Assembly: GCA_024709425.1 (NCBI GenBank)
Contig: JANJWS010000020.1
Coordinates: 1-33,370, forward strand
From: Thiobacillus sp.
Lineage (GTDB): Bacteria; Pseudomonadota; Gammaproteobacteria; Burkholderiales; Thiobacillaceae
DNA: 33,370 bases
Direction: 5' to 3'
Position numbers and translations under genes: made by a program. The notes beneath the pieces were generated by a model, which searched no databases, was not told where the DNA came from, and was given only the letters and a program-made list of their open reading frames with translations. Each line of letters begins with the position of its first letter. Within the stretch, counting starts at the first letter, position 1. Positions 1-7,737 of this stretch are shown here, piece after piece.

Positions 1-78
1 TCCCGAACAGGACGGTGAAACGCTCCCGCGCCAATGATAGTAGGCACCTCGCCTGTGAAAGTAGGTCATCGTCAGACT
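1..78 (+). rRNA. rrf: 5S ribosomal RNA, 3' part
   Basis: The first ~78 bases match the 3' two thirds of a proteobacterial 5S rRNA: the conserved CCCGAACAGGACGGTGAAACG block, the central ATGATAGT and the terminal GTGAAAGTAGGTCATCG just before the closing helix strand GTCAGAC. The 5' part lies outside the window. It marks the end of an rRNA operon read on the plus strand, and a terminator follows within 25 bases. The exact 3' end is estimated from the closing helix. Confidence 0.9.
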
Positions 79-102
79 CCTTACAACGCGCTCAACCGCG
101 CC

Positions 103-135
103 AAAAACCCCCGCTCAATACGCGGGGGTTTTTTT
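103..135 (+). terminator. Intrinsic terminator of the rRNA operon
   Basis: A perfect 7-bp GC stem (CCCCCGC at 108-114 pairs with GCGGGGG at 122-128) with a 7-base loop is extended by A5/T5 pairing and followed by a T7 run (129-135). This is a textbook Rho-independent terminator directly after the 5S gene. The A-tract on the left means it could also work on the opposite strand. Confidence 0.93.
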
Positions 136-170
136 ATGGCGCCGCCAGGGCTGCCATGTAGAATTCCGGC

Positions 171-1169
171 GTGCACCTTCAAGCCCACAAAACGCTGTTT
201 CCGCTGTTGCGCCGTCTGTCGGACGGTCGTTTCCATTCCGGCCAGGCGCTCGCGCGGGAATTCGGACTTTCCCGCGCGACCATCTGCAACGTGCTTGGCC
301 AGGCAGAAGCGCTCGGCGTAACGGTCCATGCCGTTCGTGGACGGGGGTATTGCATGCCGGCGCCGATCGAGTGGCTGGACGCGGAGCGCGTGTCCGCGCA
401 TCTGGGGGAGCTCGCGGGCGAGTATGCGTTGCAGGTCTTCGATAGTGTGGACTCGACCAATCGCGTCCTCATGTCGGCGGCGCTCGAAGGGGCGCGGGCG
501 GGCACGCTGGTATGTGCGGAGCACCAGCATGCGGGGCGGGGCCGGCGCGGACGCCCGTGGCATTCGGGACTCGGGAGCGGCCTGACCTTTTCGCTGCTGT
601 GGCGCTTCGACAATGGCCTGCAGTCCCTCGCGGGGCTGAGCCTGGCGGTGGGCTTGGCCATCGCGCGCGCGGTGAACGGTCACGGCGGGCATCCGGCGCG
701 CCTGAAGTGGCCGAACGATGTGCTGGTCGGCCACCGCAAGCTGGCCGGGATTCTGGTCGAGGTGCAGGGTGATCTGGACGGTCCCGCGTTTGCCGTGGTG
801 GGGGTCGGACTCAACGTCCACCTGAGGGATGCCCAGCGCGATGGCATCGACCAAGCGGTGGTCGATCTGACGGAGATGGGGGTGATGGTCGGTCGCAACC
901 GGTTGCTGGCCAATTGCCTGCGGGAATTGCATACGGTGGCGCAGGTGTTTCGCACGCAGGGATTTGAAGCCCTGCGGGACGCTTGGCAGGCGCTGGACGC
1001 CTACGCAGGTCGACCGGTCACGCTGTTGCTGCCCGATGCGCGCAGCGTTCGTGGGGTCGCTGCGGGCGTCGACCGCAGTGGCGCGTTCATGTTGCGACAG
1101 GAAGACGGGGTACCCCCGGTGGCGTTCACGGGCGGCGAAATCAGCTTGCGGCTGGATGTCTTGCGATGA
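171..1169 (+). CDS. birA: Bifunctional biotin operon repressor / biotin-protein ligase BirA
   Basis: 332 aa. It activates biotin as biotinyl-5'-AMP and transfers it to the biotin carrier lysine of acetyl-CoA carboxylase; the N-terminal winged helix makes it a possible biotin-responsive repressor. Residues ~5-60 form the HTH domain. The ligase domain shows the GRGRRG adenylate loop (122-127), KWPND (179-183) and the conserved lysine of RKLAGIL (K190). A C-terminal SH3-like domain follows. Length suits the two-domain form (E. coli BirA is 321 aa). The start is GTG at 171, because an in-frame TAG at 159-161 blocks any earlier start; there is no clear ribosome binding site. The stop overlaps the coaX start as ATGA, implying translational coupling. 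The gene begins only 35 bases after the rRNA terminator, leaving little room for a promoter. Confidence 0.95.
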   Translation: MHLQAHKTLFPLLRRLSDGRFHSGQALAREFGLSRATICNVLGQAEALGVTVHAVRGRGYCMPAPIEWLDAERVSAHLGELAGEYALQVFDSVDSTNRVLMSAALEGARAGTLVCAEHQHAGRGRRGRPWHSGLGSGLTFSLLWRFDNGLQSLAGLSLAVGLAIARAVNGHGGHPARLKWPNDVLVGHRKLAGILVEVQGDLDGPAFAVVGVGLNVHLRDAQRDGIDQAVVDLTEMGVMVGRNRLLANCLRELHTVAQVFRTQGFEALRDAWQALDAYAGRPVTLLLPDARSVRGVAAGVDRSGAFMLRQEDGVPPVAFTGGEISLRLDVLR

Positions 1170-1897
1170 GCCGCCGTGTGCTGCTGGATGCAGGCAATTC
1201 GAGCGTGAAGTGGGTCTGCATCGAGAGGGAGCGCTGGGAGGCGCAGGGCCGCTGCAACTACGATGATCTGACTGCGCTGCACAGGCAGTTGACGCCGGAG
1301 ACGGCCTGCTTCGTCGCAAGCGTGGCGCACCCCCGCGATGTCGGCCGGGTGCGTGCGTTGCTGCAGGAGGCGGGCTGCAGCATGACCTGGCTCACGGCGG
1401 AAACGTGCTGGGGTGACCTGACGAATGGTTACACGGTGCCGCGGCAGCTCGGCGTCGACCGCTGGATGGGGCTGATTGCCGCCCGTGCACGCACACGCGA
1501 GGCCGTGCTGGTGGTGTCCGCGGGAACGGCGATGACGGTGGATGCGCTGGCCCCTAAGGGGGAGTTCCTGGGGGGGGTGATCGTGCCGGGGCTGAGCCTG
1601 ATGCAGCAAGCTTTCGCCGAGGGCGTGGCCGGTGTGACGCCGGAGAGCGGTGCGTGGCAGGCGTTTCCGCGCTGCACCGCCGATGCGGTGCACAGTGGGA
1701 TCGTGGCCGCATTGTGCGGTGCGATCCGGATGCAGCACGTGCAACTGGCCGCTGCGGTGAATGCCGCACCGCGGTGCCTGATCACGGGGGGGGATGCGGC
1801 GTGTCTGCTGCCCCACCTCGGCCTGATCGCCGAGCATGTTCCAGCATTGGTGCTGGAAGGAATCGACCAAATAGCGAGAGGGGAGGGCAAGCGATGA
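1166..1897 (+). CDS. coaX: Type III pantothenate kinase
   Basis: 243 aa. It phosphorylates pantothenate, the first step of coenzyme A synthesis; type III enzymes are not feedback-inhibited by CoA and usually need a monovalent cation. The phosphate-binding DAGNSSVKW is at residues 8-16, followed by GVDRWMGL, SAGTAMTVDAL (ASKHA-fold phosphate-2 loop) and GGVIVPGLSLM. Length is typical (240-260 aa). The ATG at 1166 overlaps the birA stop, a common birA-coaX arrangement in betaproteobacteria. The stop in turn overlaps the ATG of the next gene. A longer reading frame upstream lies inside birA and is not used. Confidence 0.95.
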   Translation: MSRRVLLDAGNSSVKWVCIERERWEAQGRCNYDDLTALHRQLTPETACFVASVAHPRDVGRVRALLQEAGCSMTWLTAETCWGDLTNGYTVPRQLGVDRWMGLIAARARTREAVLVVSAGTAMTVDALAPKGEFLGGVIVPGLSLMQQAFAEGVAGVTPESGAWQAFPRCTADAVHSGIVAALCGAIRMQHVQLAAAVNAAPRCLITGGDAACLLPHLGLIAEHVPALVLEGIDQIARGEGKR

Positions 1898-2568
1898 AAT
1901 GGATTGCCTGGTCACTGTTGGCGGCAAATCTGCTCCTGGGGGGCTACTTTGCGAGCGAAATCCTGTGGCCGCGCCGGGTTCCGGCCGAGAATGCGGCGCT
2001 GAACGTCGAGCAATTGTTCCTGCGCGGCCCGTCGATGCCGGAGTCGCGGCCGGAAACGCCGTCGGCTGTCGCCCGTCTTGCACCGAGCGCTGTGCCGCCG
2101 CCTGCCGAAGCGTTCTGCATGGAGTGGCGTGGCCTGGCGTCCGATGAGTTTGGACGGGCACGCGCGCAGCTGAAGACAATTGCGGAAGCGCGTGTGATGT
2201 CTTTCGTCGAGGTACCCTTGAGCACGCGCCACTGGGTCATCTTTCCGCCGCTGCCGAGCACCCAGTCTGCGGCGACGAAGCTGGCGGAGCTGACGGCAGC
2301 CGGCGTCACGGATGCATTCGTGGTCAAGGATGCGCCCTGGCTGAACGCCATTTCACTGGGGTTGTATGCCAATGACGAAGCCGCTCGGCGTCGCGTCCGG
2401 GAAGTCGAGGCGCGTGGGGTGCTCGGTACCCGGGTCGAGGTGCTGCCGCGCCAAGGTACGGAGTTCTACTTCACCATCCGCAGCGAGGACCCCGATGCGC
2501 TGAAGGCGCTGGGGGAGATCAAGCAGGCGTATCCGAACAGCCAGCAGTCGCGCGTGGCGTGTCCGTAA
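1894..2568 (+). CDS. Membrane-anchored SPOR-like domain protein
   Basis: 224 aa, third gene of the birA-coaX group, with ATG overlapping the coaX stop and a GAGAGGGGAGG ribosome binding site inside coaX. One N-terminal membrane helix (residues ~4-20) is followed by a Pro/Ala-rich linker (~30-70) and a C-terminal alpha/beta module (~105-185). That module resembles a SPOR domain: RHWVIFPPL, then alternating helix/strand segments ending GTRVEVLPRQG. SPOR domains bind denuded septal peptidoglycan; the protein would face the periplasm. The domain is recognised from its pattern only, and a role at the septum is inferred. It ends 6 bases before the convergent ubiA. Confidence 0.7.
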   Translation: MKWIAWSLLAANLLLGGYFASEILWPRRVPAENAALNVEQLFLRGPSMPESRPETPSAVARLAPSAVPPPAEAFCMEWRGLASDEFGRARAQLKTIAEARVMSFVEVPLSTRHWVIFPPLPSTQSAATKLAELTAAGVTDAFVVKDAPWLNAISLGLYANDEAARRRVREVEARGVLGTRVEVLPRQGTEFYFTIRSEDPDALKALGEIKQAYPNSQQSRVACP

Positions 2569-2574
2569 GGCGCG

Positions 2575-3435
2575 TCATGCCACGAAGCTGAACGCGAGGC
2601 CCGCGAACACGGCTGCGCCGAACCAGGTGTTGTGGAGGAAGGCGCGAAAACAGTGTTGCTGTTCGCGATCGCGGATGAGCAGCATGTGGTAGACGGCGAT
2701 GCCGGTGGCTGTGGTAAGGCCAGCGTAATACGGGATGCCCAAGCCAAGACGCATGCCGAGCCAGCCCAGAAGTCCGAGCGTCATGGCGTAGCACACCGCG
2801 ATGGCCGTGAGGTCGAGGCGGCCGAAGGTGATCGCCGAGGTCTTGATTCCGATCTTGAGGTCGTCTTCGCGGTCCACCATGGCGTATTCGGTATCGTAGG
2901 CAATCGCCCAGGTCACGTTTGCAGCGAGCAGGATCCAGGCCTCCGTCGGCACCGTGTCCCTGACCGCGGCGTAGGCCATGGGAATGCCGAAGCCGAACGC
3001 GATGCCCAGGTAAGCCTGCGGAAGGGCGAAGAAGCGCTTGGTAAAGGGATAGCTCGCGGCGAGGAAAAGCGCGACTACCGACAGCTTGAGCACCAGCACG
3101 CCGAGCGGAAGGATCAGCAGGAAGGCGAGCAACGCCAGTCCCGTGGCGAGCAACAGCGCTTCGCGGGCCGTGACCCTGCCGGCTGCGAGCGGGCGTTCGC
3201 GCGTGCGCGCGACGTACGGATCGAAGTCGCGGTCGGCGTAGTCATTGATGACGCAGCCCGCCGAGCGCATGAGTACCACACCCGCGACGAAGATCGTGAG
3301 GATCGACCATGGCGGCAGCCCTCCGGCCGCAAGCCAGAGCCCCCAGAGTGTCGGCCACAGCAGCAGCAGGATGCCGATGGGCTTGTCGAGCCGCATCAGG
3401 CGGCTATAGAGGGTGAGGCGTTGAGTGAGGGTCAT
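2575..3435 (-). CDS. ubiA: 4-hydroxybenzoate polyprenyltransferase
   Basis: 286 aa inner-membrane enzyme that attaches the polyprenyl tail to 4-hydroxybenzoate, the second step of ubiquinone synthesis. Both Mg-diphosphate motifs are present: NDYADRDFD (64-72) and [13 protein letters not shown] (180-192). There are about eight or nine hydrophobic helices and the family-typical [19 protein letters not shown] near the N-terminus. Length matches E. coli UbiA (290 aa). The start ATG (3435-3433) overlaps the stop of ubiC as ATGA, so the two are translated as a coupled pair with ubiC first. Confidence 0.97.
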   Translation of the reverse strand: MTLTQRLTLYSRLMRLDKPIGILLLLWPTLWGLWLAAGGLPPWSILTIFVAGVVLMRSAGCVINDYADRDFDPYVARTRERPLAAGRVTAREALLLATGLALLAFLLILPLGVLVLKLSVVALFLAASYPFTKRFFALPQAYLGIAFGFGIPMAYAAVRDTVPTEAWILLAANVTWAIAYDTEYAMVDREDDLKIGIKTSAITFGRLDLTAIAVCYAMTLGLLGWLGMRLGLGIPYYAGLTTATGIAVYHMLLIRDREQQHCFRAFLHNTWFGAAVFAGLAFSFVA

Positions 3436-4043
3436 CGGCCGAGGATCGCGGGCAGGAACACTTCAGTGACGAGCAGGGGCTGTCCGTCGAGGCAGAACAC
3501 CGAGCGGCGTGCCCAAAGATCATGCACGTCGATGCCGCTGTGGCGTCGGGCGGCGCGATGCAGCGGATGACGGGCGTCGATGCGGCGCATGGTCAGTCCG
3601 AGCCGGCAGATGCGCGGGTCGGTGAAGAGCGCCTCGCCGAGGGGTCTGGAACCCAGGCGGGTGATCCCGCACCAGGCCCCCCGCAGTGCGGATCGGGGCA
3701 GCACGCTGTGAGCGAACACGCGGGCCTGCCCATTTCCGAGCAACAGGACGTCGCGCACATAGGCTTGTGTTTTCGGGCGCAGCCCCAGGGCGCGGGCTTC
3801 GTCAGGAAAGGGCCGGGCGAAGCCGCGGGCGACGGGTTGCACCCGAAAATCGGCGTGGCGCGCTTTGAGGCGGCGCGTCAGTGAACCGCGGTCTGCCAGC
3901 CAGGCGCGCAACGCGCGCGGTGCGCGGAAGGGACGCGCCAGCCAGCCATGTTGCGATTGCGCGGAGTTGAAGATGTCGTGCCGGGGGACGGTCACTGCGC
4001 GTTCCAGAAAAAAGCCGACATTATGCCAAAGCGGCAAAGACAT
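3432..4043 (-). CDS. ubiC: Chorismate lyase
   Basis: 203 aa from the ATG at 4043. It converts chorismate to 4-hydroxybenzoate and pyruvate, the committed step of ubiquinone synthesis, supplying the substrate of the downstream ubiA. Family features are the W-L....GSLTRRL segment near residues 49-59, the central VRDVLLL...[10 protein letters not shown] strand pair, the [10 protein letters not shown] motif (~130-140) and a C-terminal RRSVF....[10 protein letters not shown] strand with a terminal glutamate. E. coli UbiC is 165 aa, so this start gives an N-terminal extension. An in-frame GTG at codon 17 (VTVPRHD) would give 187 aa and is an alternative. The open frame extends far upstream of 4043, but antisense to the TRAP operon and without homology. 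Confidence 0.85.
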   Translation of the reverse strand: MSLPLWHNVGFFLERAVTVPRHDIFNSAQSQHGWLARPFRAPRALRAWLADRGSLTRRLKARHADFRVQPVARGFARPFPDEARALGLRPKTQAYVRDVLLLGNGQARVFAHSVLPRSALRGAWCGITRLGSRPLGEALFTDPRICRLGLTMRRIDARHPLHRAARRHSGIDVHDLWARRSVFCLDGQPLLVTEVFLPAILGR

Positions 4044-4103
4044 TCGGACGGTGCTAGGATGGCCAGCGGATTCGAACAATACCAAACCAGCGAGGAGGAT
4101 GAA

Positions 4104-4988
4104 ATGACGGCATGCGTGCTGCGGAATTCTGTCGTTGTCGTGGGTGTGGCTTTTTCCATGCTGTCGTTGCCAGGATGCTCGACCGGCCAACTGGTGGCGC
4201 GGGGCGCATCGCCGCTGATCGAGCATGGTGTGGCGGCGATGAACCGTGAGACCGATCTCGAGCTCGCTCGTGCGAGCATTCCCGCCAACCTGAAGATGAT
4301 CGAAGCCTTGCTGTTGGCGGATCCTGACAATAGCGCGTATCGGGTGCAGGCGGCGATGGGCTTCCACGGCTACGCAATGGGTTTCGTGGAGGTGAGCGAG
4401 CCTGAGCGCGCGCGCGACCTGTATCGCCGCGCCTTCGATCATGCAATGGTCGCGCTTGAACGTGCGGGAATGTCGCCCACGGTGCTTGCGGGTGATGTGG
4501 CGCAGATGGAGCAGGTATTGACGAAACTCGATGTGGGAGCGGTGCCGGCGCTGTTCTGGACCGCATCGTCGTGGGGCAAGTGGATCGAGCTGCAACTGGA
4601 TGACCCGGCGCGCCTGGCCGAACTGCCGCGCGTCGAGGCGCTGATGCGGCGTGTGCTGGTGCTCGATGAGCGTTATTACCATGCCGGCGCACATCTGTTT
4701 TTCGGTGCGTATTATGGTGGCCGCGCGCCCATGTTTGGCGGTGACTTCACCCGCGCTGTGCAGCACTTCGACCGGGCGGCCGAACTCAACCAGAACCGGA
4801 TGCATTGGGTGGATGTTTACCGTGCACGTTACCTGCTGCACCAGATGGGGGACCGTGATGCGTTCCATGCCGTGCTGAGCCGGGTGCTGGTCGCCCCCGC
4901 CAGCACCAACCCGGACCTCAATCTTGCCAATGCGCTTGCGCGGAAGGCGGCAGGCGAACTGCTGGCCCGTGAAGAGGAGTTGTTCTGA
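4104..4988 (+). CDS. tatT: TRAP transporter T-component (TatT family) lipoprotein
   Basis: 294 aa. TatT proteins are periplasmic lipoproteins with TPR-like helical repeats that form a ring with the TRAP binding protein; they are known from Treponema pallidum (Tp0956) and from a minority of proteobacterial TRAP operons. The N-terminus has a hydrophobic signal and a lipobox-like LPGC with the lipidated cysteine at residue 25. The rest is helical, with the family-typical PALFWTASSWGKWI, FFGAYYGGRAPMFGGD and HFDRAAELN segments. The start is the ATG at 4104 behind a GAGGAGG site. The stop overlaps the dctP ATG (TGATG), so the T component is translated first. A TGCTAGGAT extended -10-like sequence at 4052-4060 may be its promoter, but no good -35 was seen. 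Confidence 0.9.
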   Translation: MTACVLRNSVVVVGVAFSMLSLPGCSTGQLVARGASPLIEHGVAAMNRETDLELARASIPANLKMIEALLLADPDNSAYRVQAAMGFHGYAMGFVEVSEPERARDLYRRAFDHAMVALERAGMSPTVLAGDVAQMEQVLTKLDVGAVPALFWTASSWGKWIELQLDDPARLAELPRVEALMRRVLVLDERYYHAGAHLFFGAYYGGRAPMFGGDFTRAVQHFDRAAELNQNRMHWVDVYRARYLLHQMGDRDAFHAVLSRVLVAPASTNPDLNLANALARKAAGELLAREEELF

Positions 4989-5998
4989 TGCGCAGGATTC
5001 TGCTCAAGACCTTGTTCGTCTGGGTGCTCGCAGGTGCGTCTGCGGCACAGGCCAAGGAGGTTCATGTGCTGAAACTGGCCACGCTCGCACCTGCCGGCTC
5101 GACCTGGATGAAAGCATTCGAGGGCTGGGGCAAGGAGCTGGCGGCGAAGAGCCAGGGACGGCTCACGGTCAAGTTCTATCCCGGCGGCATTTCGGGAGAC
5201 GAGCCGGACATGCTGAAGAAGATCCGCTTTGGCCAGTTGCAGGGAGCGGCGCTGTCGGGGCACGGCATTGGTGAGATCTACGCGCCGGCACGCATTCTCG
5301 AAGTGCCGTTCCTGTTTCGCGATCACGCCGAGATCGATGCCGTGCGCGCAAAGATCCTGCCGACACTGGACGCAGGATTCCGCAGGAATCAGTACGAGCT
5401 GCTTGCCTGGATGGAGGTGGGCGACGTGCACTTCTTCTCGTCGAAGCCGCTGGCGAGCATGGACGATTTCACACGGCGGCGTATCTGGCAATGGCAGGGT
5501 GACCGGTTCATGGCGGCCTTCTTCAATGCGAGTGGCTGGTCTCCGGTCTCGCTGCCGATTACCGAAGTCTATACGAGTCTTTCGACGGGCCTGCTCGATA
5601 CCGTGGTGAGCACGCCGCTTGCCAGCATCGCCATGCAATGGGCTGGCAAGACGCCCTACATGAGCAGCCAGCCGTTGGCGACGGGCATTGGCGCGGTGGT
5701 GGTGTCGGCCAGATTCTACGTTAGCCTGCCTGCTGACCTGCAGGCGTTGTTGAAGACCACGGGAGCGCAGCTTTCGCAAAAACTGATCACCGAGACCCGG
5801 CGCGATGACCGCAAGTCGCTCGAGGTGCTCGCGAGGACGACGAAACCCATGGAAGGCATGCAGAAGATGAATGTTGCAGAGCAGGTCGCGCTCGCGCGCA
5901 AGGCGGTCGGTGCGCTGGAAGCGCAGGGGTACCTGTCCGCCGAGTTCGACCGGCAGGTGGAGGCCGAACTCGCCGCGTACCGCCGCGGCCGGGAATAA
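4988..5998 (+). CDS. dctP: TRAP transporter substrate-binding protein (DctP family, TatT-associated)
   Basis: 336 aa periplasmic binding protein with a signal peptide (residues ~1-22, cleavage near AQA). It delivers an unknown ligand to the DctQM membrane unit. The DctP fold is clear: LKLATLAPAGSTW at the start, FYPGG, the GDVHFFSSKPLASMDDF hinge, and the TEVYTSLSTGLLDTVVSTP motif (~192-210). In ordinary TRAP binding proteins the segment after the hinge reads G-L-K-x-R-V, with the arginine binding the substrate carboxylate. Here it reads RRRIWQW (163-169), which puts tryptophan (W167) at that place by my alignment. Together with the tatT gene, this suggests a ligand that is not a simple carboxylate. 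It overlaps tatT by one base. Confidence 0.92.
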   Translation: MRRILLKTLFVWVLAGASAAQAKEVHVLKLATLAPAGSTWMKAFEGWGKELAAKSQGRLTVKFYPGGISGDEPDMLKKIRFGQLQGAALSGHGIGEIYAPARILEVPFLFRDHAEIDAVRAKILPTLDAGFRRNQYELLAWMEVGDVHFFSSKPLASMDDFTRRRIWQWQGDRFMAAFFNASGWSPVSLPITEVYTSLSTGLLDTVVSTPLASIAMQWAGKTPYMSSQPLATGIGAVVVSARFYVSLPADLQALLKTTGAQLSQKLITETRRDDRKSLEVLARTTKPMEGMQKMNVAEQVALARKAVGALEAQGYLSAEFDRQVEAELAAYRRGRE

Positions 5999-6004
5999 AC
6001 CAGC

Positions 6005-6484
6005 GTGCTGCACGCATGCCGCCGGCTGGAGCGCCTGCTGTGCCACGTCGAACTGGGCACCGCACTGTTCGCCTACGCGGCCATCCTGCTGCTTGCGATC
6101 GTCGATATCGTCGGTCGCAACCTCATGGGCGCCACGCTGGCGGGCAGTGACCTGGCGGTGCGGCAACTGGTGCTTTGGGTGGCGCTGCCGGGTGCCGCGC
6201 TTGCGGTCGCCGCGCAACGTCACCTGCACCTCGATCCGGCTGGCCTTGCAGCGCGCCCGCGTTGGACGCGACTGACGGCGCTGCCTTTCAATCTGGCCGC
6301 GGCTGGTGTATGCGCCCTGCTGGCGCGCGCGGCTTGGGCCTACTGGCGTGACGAAATGCAGTACCAGTCTCCGGATATGCTGTGGCTGGCCTGGCTGGGG
6401 GTTATCCTGCCAATTACCATGGGGCTGCTGGTGTTGCATTTCGTGCTGCGTGCGGTGCTGGCACTGCAGGAGGCGCGCGCTTGA
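6005..6484 (+). CDS. dctQ: TRAP transporter small membrane subunit
   Basis: 159 aa with four predicted membrane helices (about residues 20-40, 55-75, 92-112 and 125-150). It has the family signature VDIVGRNLMG after helix 1 and a basic/His segment AAQRHLHLDP after helix 2, both usual for DctQ. It forms the stable membrane complex with DctM that drives sodium-dependent uptake. The start is GTG at 6005, six bases after the dctP stop. The stop TGA (6482-6484) overlaps the dctM start TTG in the string TTGA. Confidence 0.92.
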   Translation: MLHACRRLERLLCHVELGTALFAYAAILLLAIVDIVGRNLMGATLAGSDLAVRQLVLWVALPGAALAVAAQRHLHLDPAGLAARPRWTRLTALPFNLAAAGVCALLARAAWAYWRDEMQYQSPDMLWLAWLGVILPITMGLLVLHFVLRAVLALQEARA

Positions 6485-7737
6485 CCGGACTGTTGTTGGC
6501 GGTACTCGCCCTGGTCGGCATGCCGCTTTTCATCGTGCTTGGCGCCGCCGCGCTGTGGGCTACGCGCGAGGCGCAGCTCGACCCGGCACTGCTGATGGTG
6601 GAGTTCGCTCGGATCGCCGCATCGCCCAATCTTGTCGCGATCCCGCTTTTTGTGCTGGCCGGGACGACGCTTGAACACGGTGGCGCGGCGAAGCGGCTGG
6701 TGCGCTTTTTCAACGCGCTGCTGGGCTGGATGCCGGGGGGCATCGGCTGGGTAGCGGCGGCGACGTGCATGCTGTTCACGGCTTTTTCCGGCGCGTCGGG
6801 CGTGACCATTCTGGCGCTGGGCGGACTCCTGTATCCGATGCTCAGGCGCGAGCACTATCCAGAACGATTTGCGCTCGGCCTGGTGACGGCAGGTGGATCC
6901 ATGGGCCTGCTGCTGCCGCCCAGCCTGGCGGTATTGCTGTATGGTGTGGTGGCACAGGTGAGCATCGGCGATCTGTTCGTTGCCGGCCTGCTGCCGACCC
7001 TGCTGCTGTTCCTGATGGTGGGGGGCTATGCGCTATTGCGTGGTGCGCGCAACGCGCCGCGTCACCGTTTCCGCCGGCATGAACTGCTGGCCGCCACACG
7101 TGCCGGCTGGGCCGATCTGTTGTTGCCGGTCGGCGTCATTGGCGGGCTCGCCATGGGCGTGCTGACTGTCGCGGAGCTGGCGGCGTTCACCGCGCTCTAT
7201 GCGCTCATCCTGGAAATGGCGATCCACCGCAGCGTCCGGCTGGCGGCATTGCTGCCTATCGTTCGCGAAGCTGCGACGCTGGTGGGCAGCCTCTTCATCA
7301 TTCTCGGACTGAGTCTGGGGCTCACCAATCTGCTCGTCGACGCGCAGGTTCCGATGCGTCTGCTCGAATGGATTCAGGTGCGGGTATCGAGCCCACTGGA
7401 ATTCCTGCTGTGGATGAACCTCGCCCTGCTGGTGGTCGGCTGCATGATGGATATCTTTTCCGCCATTGTCGTCGTGACGCCGTTGCTGCTTCCGATTGCA
7501 GCGCACTTCGGCATCCATCCAGTGCATCTCGGGATCATCATTCTGGCGAACCTGGAAATCGGCTACCTGACCCCCCCGGTGGGGGTCAACCTTTTCCTTG
7601 CCAGCCAGCGCTTCGCGCAGCCGGTGTTCACCGTATTCCGGGCGACACTGCCGTTCCTGTTGCTGATGCTGGCATGGCTCGCACTGGTGACCTACATTCC
7701 AGCATTGAGCCTGTGGCGAACGCCTTCAGGTCTGTGA
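6481..7737 (+). CDS. dctM: TRAP transporter large permease subunit
   Basis: 418 aa from a TTG start at 6481 that overlaps the dctQ stop; length is normal for DctM (~425). It is the ion-coupled permease, with 11-12 hydrophobic helices. Family landmarks are the N-terminal LALVGMPLFIVLGAAAL, the ATCMLFTAFSGASGVT loop, GGSMGLLLPPSLAVLLYGVVAQVSIGDLF, and the C-terminal LEIGYLTPPVGVNLFLAS. The earlier in-frame ATG at 6382 lies well inside dctQ and would add 33 non-family residues, so it is rejected. The last 12 bases overlap the end of recG, which runs the other way, so there is no space for a dedicated terminator. Confidence 0.94.
   Translation: MTGLLLAVLALVGMPLFIVLGAAALWATREAQLDPALLMVEFARIAASPNLVAIPLFVLAGTTLEHGGAAKRLVRFFNALLGWMPGGIGWVAAATCMLFTAFSGASGVTILALGGLLYPMLRREHYPERFALGLVTAGGSMGLLLPPSLAVLLYGVVAQVSIGDLFVAGLLPTLLLFLMVGGYALLRGARNAPRHRFRRHELLAATRAGWADLLLPVGVIGGLAMGVLTVAELAAFTALYALILEMAIHRSVRLAALLPIVREAATLVGSLFIILGLSLGLTNLLVDAQVPMRLLEWIQVRVSSPLEFLLWMNLALLVVGCMMDIFSAIVVVTPLLLPIAAHFGIHPVHLGIIILANLEIGYLTPPVGVNLFLASQRFAQPVFTVFRATLPFLLLMLAWLALVTYIPALSLWRTPSGL

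Noticed and set aside
81..1319. Long minus-strand open frame (412 codons) opposite birA and coaX
   Set aside because: Arg/Pro/His-rich, no recognisable motif, and lies wholly antisense to two well supported genes; such frames are expected in high-GC DNA.
4044..4868. Upstream extension of the ubiC reading frame
   Set aside because: It runs antisense through tatT with no homology; family alignment begins after the ATG at 4043.
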